From Kuafuiihalomonas sp964477875 (GTDB lineage Bacteria > Myxococcota > Kuafuiibacteriia > Kuafuiibacteriales > Kuafuiibacteriaceae), in the NCBI GenBank assembly GCA_964477875.1, contig CAYZFR010000128.1:1-11499 (forward strand): a stretch of 11,499 nucleotides of DNA, given 5' to 3'. The translations under genes were made by a program, and so were the position numbers. This document shows, one piece after another, positions 6,800 through 11,499 of the stretch; positions within the stretch are counted from its first letter, which is position 1; each line of letters opens with the position of its first letter. The notes under the pieces were generated by a model. The model did not search any database. It was not told the DNA's origin and saw only the letters and a list, made by a program, of their open reading frames with translations.

Positions 6800-7117
6800 A
6801 TGCGAAAGACACCCCGCCTCCCGGTGGAGGTGAAGGTGGACTATCGCACCGTCGGACGCTTCATCACCGACTACAGCCAAAATGTCTCCAGCGGCGGGCT
6901 GTTCATCAAGACCTCGGCGCCCCTCGGCGTCGGAGAGAAGGTCCGGATCCGGCTCACGCTCCCCGATGGTGACGCGCCCTTCGCCCTCGACGGCGTCGTT
7001 CGGTGGGTCGCCGACCGTCAAGGTGACCACACCCCCGGGATGGGGATCGAGTTCTTGAACTTCGACGAGGACGCGCGGCGCCGGGTCGAGGCCCTCATCC
7101 GCGCCCACGACGGGTGA
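6800..7117 (+). CDS. Single-domain PilZ protein (myxobacterial TIGR02266-like type)
   Basis: A 105-residue protein that consists of one PilZ domain, the common receptor fold for cyclic di-GMP. The first binding motif R-x3-R is present at the very N-terminus (R2-KTP-R6), and the second motif D/N-x-S-x2-G appears as NVSSGG with LFIKTSAPLGVGEKV after it. The block VVRWVADRQ and the ending GMGIEFLNFDEDARRRVEALI are typical of the short paralogous PilZ domain described in Myxococcus xanthus. The usual Asp of motif two is Asn, as in many of those paralogues, so nucleotide binding is likely but not certain. ATG at 6800 has GAGG 11 bases upstream; GTG at 6791 is an alternative. The in-frame extension further upstream runs antisense to scoA and is not coding. 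The stop overlaps the GTG of the RNA methyltransferase gene. Confidence 0.87.
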   Translation: MRKTPRLPVEVKVDYRTVGRFITDYSQNVSSGGLFIKTSAPLGVGEKVRIRLTLPDGDAPFALDGVVRWVADRQGDHTPGMGIEFLNFDEDARRRVEALIRAHDG

Positions 7118-8301
7118 AGACGCTTCGGCTTCGGACCGGGGTTGGTCTCGCGGGCCTGGACGCGGTCGCTCGGGAAAAGAGCGGTCGCGTCGTCTTCGTC
7201 GAGGGCGCCGCCCCCGAAGAAGAGGTTCGGGTCGAGATCTTGGCCGAGAAGAAGCGTCACGCCCGGGCCCGGACCCTCGAGGTGTTGACGCCCAGCCCCC
7301 ATCGCGTAGCGCCGCTCTGTCCCCACCACGAGGTGTGTGGTGGCTGCGGCCTTCAGCACGTCCAGGCCGAGGTGCAGACCGAAGCCAAGGTCGAGGCGGT
7401 GCGCAGCGCCCTGCGGCGGATCGGCGGGACCGAGCCCCGGGCCTGGGGACCGACCTGGCGCGGCGAGGCCTACGGCGTCCGCAGCCGGGTTCGCTGGCGG
7501 GCCGGCCCCGAGGGGGTCGGTCTTCTGCGCCGGCGGAGCCATGCCCTGGTGCCCCTAGATTGCTGCCCGATCTTGGAGGCGCCGCTCGAGAAGGTATTGG
7601 TCGAGCTACGGGCGGCCTGGGCCCGAGAAGGGGTAGGCGAAGACGAAATCGACGGCCTCACTGATGGTTCGCAGGTCTGGTTGCATCGCCGCTCCGGGGG
7701 ACCGGCCTTGTCGGTCCCCGGCGCCGTCTTCGTCGGCCGTGGAGCCCCGGTCGAGATCTCGGATCGACGCGACGTCCGGGTGGCGGCGGTGGGCGCCTTT
7801 GGCCAGACCCACCGGGCCGGCAACGACGCCATGCTGGGTCAGCTGGAGGACTGGCTCGACCCGGTGCCCAGGGCGCTGGAGCTCTACGCCGGGGCCGGGA
7901 ACTGGACCCGGGTCCTGGCCGGCGTCGCCGACGAGATCGTGGCGGTCGAAAGAGACGCCGACGCCGCCGGCCACATCCGCCGCGTCGCCCCTCGAGCCGA
8001 AGTCTGGACCGCCGACGCCGGCGAAGGCCTCGCGAACTACCTCCGGCAGGGGCCGCCATCTCGCTGGGGCCTCCTCGCGAACCCCCCACGGACCGGCCTC
8101 GGGTCCGAACTCGTGAAAGCCGCCCTGAGGACCGAAGGCCTAGCGTGGCTGGTCTACGTCAGCTGCGACCCCGCCACCTTCGCCCGCGACGCCGCCCGCC
8201 TCGCCCAGCTCGGCCTGCGCGCCGACGAGGTCCGGGTCTTCGACCTCTACCCCCAGACCGCCCACGTCGAGCTCATGGCCCGCTTCCTCCCTTCGACCTG
8301 A
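7114..8301 (+). CDS. TrmA/RlmD-family RNA (uracil-5-)-methyltransferase
   Basis: A 395-residue SAM-dependent methyltransferase that probably makes 5-methyluridine in rRNA or tRNA. A short TRAM-like N-terminus (about residues 1-58) is followed by an Fe-S ligand set, C69-x5-C75-x2-C78, with the fourth cysteine at C150 or C151. The Rossmann SAM site is LELYAGAGNWT (E256, AGAGN 259-263), and the catalytic cysteine is C351 in VYVSCDPATFARD, followed by YPQTAHVELMARF with the general-base glutamate. Two usual residues differ: motif IV reads NPPR (N323) instead of DPPR, and the F-x-Q-x-N motif reads FGQTH (H233). Length is somewhat short for RlmD (about 430). GTG at 7114 overlaps the PilZ stop with no separate Shine-Dalgarno, so it depends on coupling. 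The exact target base cannot be given. Confidence 0.88.
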   Translation: MKTLRLRTGVGLAGLDAVAREKSGRVVFVEGAAPEEEVRVEILAEKKRHARARTLEVLTPSPHRVAPLCPHHEVCGGCGLQHVQAEVQTEAKVEAVRSALRRIGGTEPRAWGPTWRGEAYGVRSRVRWRAGPEGVGLLRRRSHALVPLDCCPILEAPLEKVLVELRAAWAREGVGEDEIDGLTDGSQVWLHRRSGGPALSVPGAVFVGRGAPVEISDRRDVRVAAVGAFGQTHRAGNDAMLGQLEDWLDPVPRALELYAGAGNWTRVLAGVADEIVAVERDADAAGHIRRVAPRAEVWTADAGEGLANYLRQGPPSRWGLLANPPRTGLGSELVKAALRTEGLAWLVYVSCDPATFARDAARLAQLGLRADEVRVFDLYPQTAHVELMARFLPST

Positions 8302-8337
8302 CTTGGCCCCCTCGGGGTCTCGGCTGACGTGGCCAAG
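8302..8337. terminator. Possible hairpin after the RNA methyltransferase gene
   Basis: CTTGGCC at 8302-8308 is the reverse complement of GGCCAAG at 8331-8337, forming a 7-base stem with a 22-base loop that contains a further CCCC/GGGG pairing possibility. It starts right after the TGA at 8299-8301. There is no T-run, so it may be a weak or factor-dependent terminator. Confidence 0.3.
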
Positions 8338-8488
8338 GTCCGTCCGTGGGCGGCGCCTCAACAACGCGCATGAGATGGATGGGGTTTTCAATGAATGACT
8401 TGCTTTTCACGAGCGGCCTTGGGCGCGAGTAGTCACCGATAGGCTCGTAACGTCCGCAGGTTCCCACCCGTACCTGTCTGGAGAATTC
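8338..8488. other. Intergenic region upstream of the ThDP enzyme gene
   Basis: About 150 bases without a convincing gene. It is less GC-rich than the flanking methyltransferase gene, notably around 8370-8410, where TTTTCA occurs twice (8384-8390 and 8404-8409). A promoter for the downstream pair must lie here or in the leader, but no -35/-10 pair stands out. Short reading frames on both strands have no recognisable content. Confidence 0.4.
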
Positions 8489-8515
8489 GTGAAGTCGTCG
8501 TCGGAGTCCCTGTGA
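8489..8515 (+). CDS. Candidate 8-codon leader peptide overlapping the ThDP gene start
   Basis: GTG at 8489 opens an 8-residue frame (MKSSSESL) that stops with TGA at 8513-8515. GGAG at 8480-8483 lies 5 bases before it. The stop overlaps the GTG start of the ThDP enzyme gene in the same GTGA arrangement seen at three real gene junctions in this window. Translation of the leader could feed ribosomes to the main start. It may be chance, since the frame is very short and the peptide has no obvious regulatory codons. Confidence 0.3.
   Translation: MKSSSESL
8503..8506 (+). promoter_or_regulatory. Ribosome binding site deciding the GTG start at 8512
   Basis: GGAG sits 5 bases before GTG 8512. This start yields MKTSDLLVKCLETEGVEYVF, which matches the usual N-terminus of the acetolactate synthase family, so the next in-frame starts are not needed. 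Confidence 0.6.
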
Positions 8516-10155
8516 AAACGTCTGATTTGCTGGTCAAATGCCTAGAGACCGAGGGCGTCGAATACGTCTTCGGCATCCCCGGCGAAGAAAACCTCGACCT
8601 CCTCGAGTCACTGCGCGGCTCGAGCATTGGCTTGGTGCTCACGCGACACGAGCAGGCCGCGGGGTTCATGGCCGCGACGGTCGGTCGGCTCAGCGGGCGC
8701 GTCGGCGTCTGCCTCTCGACTCTCGGTCCGGGCGCGACCAACTTCATGACGAGCGCTGCCTACGCGTTGCTCGGCGGCATGCCCGTGCTGTTCATCACCG
8801 GACAGAAGCCCATCCGAGCCAGCAAGCAGGGTCGGTTTCAGATCATCGATATCGTCCACATGATGAGCCCCGTCACGAAGTTTACGCGGCAGCTGGTCGA
8901 CGGCAACAACGTCCCGAACCTCATGCGGGAGTGCTTCCGGACCGCTTGCGCTGAGAAGCCCGGCCCGGTTCACCTGGAGCTGCCGGAGGACATCGCCGCC
9001 GAGCCGGTGGAGCGCGAACCCTTCGAGGTGACGACGGTGTTGCCGCCCGGCGCGAGCGAGCGTGCGATCCAGACGGCGGTGCGGATGATTCAGGCCGCGG
9101 AGCGGCCCCTCTTGCTGATCGCGTCGGCTTGCAACCGTAACGACAGCTCGCAGGCGCTTCGCGACTTCGTGGATCGGACCGGCATCTACTTCTTTTCAAC
9201 CCAGATGGGCAAAGGCGCCGTAGACGAGCGGCATCCGCGCTGCCTCGGCACCGCCGCACTCTCCGAGGGTGACTATCTGCACTGCGCGATCGATCGCGCA
9301 GATCTGATCATCAACGTCGGCCATGACGTCAGCGAGAAGCCGCCTTTCATCATGCAGCGCGGGGGAAAGTCGGTGATCCACATCTCTTACTTCCCCGCCG
9401 AGATGGACGACGTGTACTTCCCACAGCACGAGGTTATCGGCTGCACGGCCACGAACATGCGGATGTTAGCGGACGCGATCAAGCCGGCAGACGGTTGGGA
9501 GTGCGACCACTTCGAACGGGTGCGGGCGTCGGTGGAGAGGGAAGTCTTCGCAGACAAGGCCGACGAAGACAGCTTCCCCAACGTGCCCCAGCGGATTGTG
9601 GCCGATATGCGGAAGGTCATGCCGAGCAACGGGATCCTCTCGCTCGACAATGGAATGTACAAGATCTGGTTCGCTCGAAATTACCAGGCCCACGAGCCGA
9701 ACACCGTCCTCTTGGACAATGCCCTCGCCACGATGGGCGCCGGGTTACCGGTGGCCATCGCCGCGAAGCTCCTGCATCCCGAGCGCGCGGTCGTCGCGAT
9801 CTGTGGCGACGGCGGCTTCATGATGAACTCCCAGGAGCTCGAGACAGCCGTACGGCTCGGCCTCGACCTGGTCGTGCTCGTGCTGCGCGACAACGGCTAC
9901 GGAATGATCAAGTGGAAGCAGACCGGCGTCGGCTTCCCCTCGTTCGGGCTGGACTTCGGCAACCCGGACTTCGTCCAATATGCCAACAGCTACGGGGCTC
10001 GGGGCGTACGGATCGAGCGTACGGGCCAACTCATCGAAGAAATCAGTCATGCCTTTGCAGAGGGCGGCGTACACCTCATCGAGGTGCCGGTGGACTACTC
10101 CGAAAACCACGCCGTGTTCTACGAGCGACTCAAACAGATGACCTGCAACCTGTGA
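8512..10155 (+). CDS. Acetolactate-synthase-like thiamine diphosphate enzyme
   Basis: A 547-residue enzyme of the acetolactate synthase (COG0028-type) family, which uses thiamine diphosphate to act on 2-oxo acids. The three domains are complete. The activating glutamate is E47 in TRHEQAAGF; the N-terminal domain has STLGPGATNF and FITGQKPIRASKQGRFQ; the central domain has the FAD/nucleotide-like fold (RADLIINVGHDVSEKPPF); the ThDP/Mg site is GDGGFMMNSQELE (432-444) with DN at 460-461. GMIKWKQ followed by GNPDFVQYANSYGARGVRI is closer to catabolic AlsS-like enzymes than to biosynthetic IlvB. No small regulatory subunit gene is adjacent, also unlike IlvBN. The aldehyde dehydrogenase that follows after 34 bases suggests it produces or works with an aldehyde rather than serving valine synthesis. 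The real substrate is unknown; sulfoacetaldehyde acetyltransferase or a 2-oxo acid decarboxylase are alternatives. GC content is lower than upstream genes. Confidence 0.88.
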   Translation: MKTSDLLVKCLETEGVEYVFGIPGEENLDLLESLRGSSIGLVLTRHEQAAGFMAATVGRLSGRVGVCLSTLGPGATNFMTSAAYALLGGMPVLFITGQKPIRASKQGRFQIIDIVHMMSPVTKFTRQLVDGNNVPNLMRECFRTACAEKPGPVHLELPEDIAAEPVEREPFEVTTVLPPGASERAIQTAVRMIQAAERPLLLIASACNRNDSSQALRDFVDRTGIYFFSTQMGKGAVDERHPRCLGTAALSEGDYLHCAIDRADLIINVGHDVSEKPPFIMQRGGKSVIHISYFPAEMDDVYFPQHEVIGCTATNMRMLADAIKPADGWECDHFERVRASVEREVFADKADEDSFPNVPQRIVADMRKVMPSNGILSLDNGMYKIWFARNYQAHEPNTVLLDNALATMGAGLPVAIAAKLLHPERAVVAICGDGGFMMNSQELETAVRLGLDLVVLVLRDNGYGMIKWKQTGVGFPSFGLDFGNPDFVQYANSYGARGVRIERTGQLIEEISHAFAEGGVHLIEVPVDYSENHAVFYERLKQMTCNL

Positions 10156-10178
10156 TCCGGTGGCTGACGCCATCAAAT

Positions 10179-10183
10179 GAGGA
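10179..10183 (+). promoter_or_regulatory. Ribosome binding site deciding a TTG start at 10190
   Basis: GAGGA lies 6 bases before TTG 10190. An in-frame TGA at 10178-10180 closes the frame just upstream, and no in-frame ATG or GTG occurs before the conserved part of the dehydrogenase, so TTG is the best start. Confidence 0.6.
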
Positions 10184-10189
10184 TATGCT

Positions 10190-11499
10190 TTGAGCCAAGA
10201 GAATCGGCTGACCCTGAAGATACACAGCGCGTTTGACGAAGCGCACCTCGAGACCTTCACCTACACGACGGAGCAAGAGGCCTTCACCGCGCTGAAGACC
10301 GCCTATCTGCTGCACCAGGACCGCAGCGCTTGGCTGAGCGCAGAGCGGCGCATCGCGATTTTGAAGCGCTTCGCTGAGCTGGTCGAAGAGCGAGCCGAGT
10401 CGCTGACGCGCCAGGCCGCTCGGGAAGGCGGCAAGCCGTTGAAGGACTCGAAGGTCGAGATCGACCGGGCGGTCGAGGGAGTGGGGGTCGCGATCGCAGA
10501 GATCGCGCGGCTCCACGGCGCCGAGATCCCGATGGGGTTGACGGCCGCCTCGCAGCAACGGTTCGCGTACACCTACCGGGAGCCGCGCGGCGTGGTCTTG
10601 GCGATCAGCGCCTTCAACCATCCATTCAACCTGATCGTCCACCAGGTGATCACGGCGATCGCGTCCGGCTGCCCCGTGCTGGTCAAGCCCGCCCCGACGA
10701 CACCGCTCTCCTGCCGGAGCGTGGTCGAGATGCTGGCGGAGGCAGGGCTCCCGGAGGGTTGGTGTCACTTCCTGCTCACGGACAACGAGGTCACCGGAAA
10801 GCTCGTCAGTGACCCACGTGTTTCGTTCATGACGTTCATCGGCTCGGCGAAGGTCGGCTGGTATTTGCGCTCGAGGCTCGCCCCGGGGGCGGCCTGCGTT
10901 TTGGAGCACGGCGGTGTAGCTCCGGTGATCGTGGATGCCACAGCAGACATCGATGACAGCCTACCGCTGGTTACGCGAGGTGCATTCTATCATGCCGGCC
11001 AAGTCTGCGTATCTGTACAGCGAGTCTACTTGCACTCGGACATCGCCGAGGAGTTCATCGGCAAGTTCGTCAGTGCAGTGGGCGAGCTGAAGACGGGAGA
11101 CCCACTCGACGCGAGCACGGATGTAGGGCCGCTGATCGGGCGCGACGAGGTGGAGCGCGTGGATACCTGGGTTCAGGAAGCCATCGCGGGGGGCGCGGAG
11201 CTGCTGTGCGGCGGACATGAGTTGTCGGCAACGACCTATGCACCGACTGTGCTGCTCAACCCATCTTTGGACGCCAGGGTGTCCACGGAGGAGGTGTTTG
11301 GCCCCGTGGTGGCGCTTTACACGTACGAAGAGCTGGACGATGCGATCGCGCGCGCAAACGCGCCGGACGTGTTCTTTCAGGCGGCGATCTTCACCCGTGA
11401 TCTCGACACGGCGCTGTCGGCGTCCCGTCGTTTGAACGGGATGGCGGTCATGGTGAACGACCACAGCGCGTTCCGCGTGGACTGGATGCCCTTCGGCGG
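10190..11499 (+). CDS. NAD(P)-dependent aldehyde dehydrogenase (3' end beyond the window)
   Basis: The first 436 residues of an aldehyde dehydrogenase, which oxidises an aldehyde to the acid with NAD(P)+. The conserved elements appear in order: AISAFNHPFNL with the oxyanion-hole N143, LVKPAPTTPLS (cofactor-binding Lys), FIGSAKVGW, the general base E239 in LEHGGVAP, and the nucleophile C273 in FYHAGQVC. The 34-residue spacing between the last two is the family norm. EEVFGPVVALY follows, and the window stops inside the MPFGG motif, about 40 residues before the usual end. LEHGG replaces the common LELGG, a mild variation. The frame starts at TTG 10190 with MSQENRLTLK. It shares a transcript with the ThDP enzyme and should process an aldehyde that this enzyme makes or consumes. 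Substrate is not predictable; similarity is to the broad succinate-semialdehyde/glyceraldehyde-type group. Confidence 0.9.
   Translation, partial: MSQENRLTLKIHSAFDEAHLETFTYTTEQEAFTALKTAYLLHQDRSAWLSAERRIAILKRFAELVEERAESLTRQAAREGGKPLKDSKVEIDRAVEGVGVAIAEIARLHGAEIPMGLTAASQQRFAYTYREPRGVVLAISAFNHPFNLIVHQVITAIASGCPVLVKPAPTTPLSCRSVVEMLAEAGLPEGWCHFLLTDNEVTGKLVSDPRVSFMTFIGSAKVGWYLRSRLAPGAACVLEHGGVAPVIVDATADIDDSLPLVTRGAFYHAGQVCVSVQRVYLHSDIAEEFIGKFVSAVGELKTGDPLDASTDVGPLIGRDEVERVDTWVQEAIAGGAELLCGGHELSATTYAPTVLLNPSLDARVSTEEVFGPVVALYTYEELDDAIARANAPDVFFQAAIFTRDLDTALSASRRLNGMAVMVNDHSAFRVDWMPFG

Noticed and set aside
8512..10155. Phosphonopyruvate decarboxylase or biosynthetic IlvB
   Set aside because: Phosphonopyruvate decarboxylase is usually much shorter (under 400 residues), and there is no IlvN-type small subunit gene next to it; an AlsS-like catabolic enzyme fits better.
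9495..10193. 232-residue plus-strand frame inside the ThDP enzyme gene
   Set aside because: It is a shifted frame of the ThDP gene with Arg-rich content; the ThDP motifs continue uninterrupted in the main frame.

Overview
The window looks like chromosomal DNA from a GC-rich deltaproteobacterium-like organism, most likely a member of the Myxococcota. Three things suggest this: very high GC with strong G/C third positions in most genes, a PilZ protein of the short myxobacterial paralogous type, and a HEAT-repeat gene coupled to a degenerate HD-GYP gene. This is an inference from gene style; no marker gene in the window fixes the taxon.

Region 1 (1-1385, + strand) is an envelope-type sigma-factor module. 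It holds the 3' end of an ECF sigma factor gene, a zinc-motif membrane anti-sigma factor, a 68-residue acidic exported or membrane protein, and an exported, very basic DUF3106-like protein built from seven tandem 18-residue repeats. All four genes overlap by a few bases and must be co-translated or coupled. A convergent lipoprotein-like gene (1373-1999, - strand) overlaps the end of the module.

Region 2 (2072-5271, + strand) is a two-gene operon. A HEAT-repeat protein and a degenerate HD-GYP protein overlap by 4 bases, and their N-termini appear to be homologous. The HD-GYP protein has lost most metal-binding and GYP residues and is probably a signalling or binding protein rather than a phosphodiesterase.

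Region 3 (5325-6706, - strand) encodes the two subunits of a succinyl-CoA:3-oxoacid CoA-transferase (scoA then scoB, 8 bases apart), used to activate or release acetoacetate in ketone-body or polyhydroxybutyrate-type metabolism. It is divergent from Region 4 (6800-8301, + strand), where a stand-alone PilZ protein is translationally coupled to a TRAM-less-looking or TRAM-containing TrmA/RlmD-family RNA (uracil-5) methyltransferase with an Fe-S cysteine motif.

Region 4 is followed by a 210-base gap that is visibly less GC-rich in part. Region 5 (8512 to the window edge, + strand) holds an acetolactate-synthase-like thiamine-diphosphate enzyme and an aldehyde dehydrogenase, the latter cut by the window end. 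These two genes have clearly lower GC than the rest (hand counts on single 60-base lines gave about 52-57% against about 73% in the methyltransferase) and look like a separately acquired catabolic pair: a ThDP enzyme acting on a 2-oxo acid, and an NAD(P)-dependent dehydrogenase oxidising an aldehyde. I saw no tRNA, rRNA, CRISPR array or insertion sequence, and no gene-free stretch longer than 300 bases.
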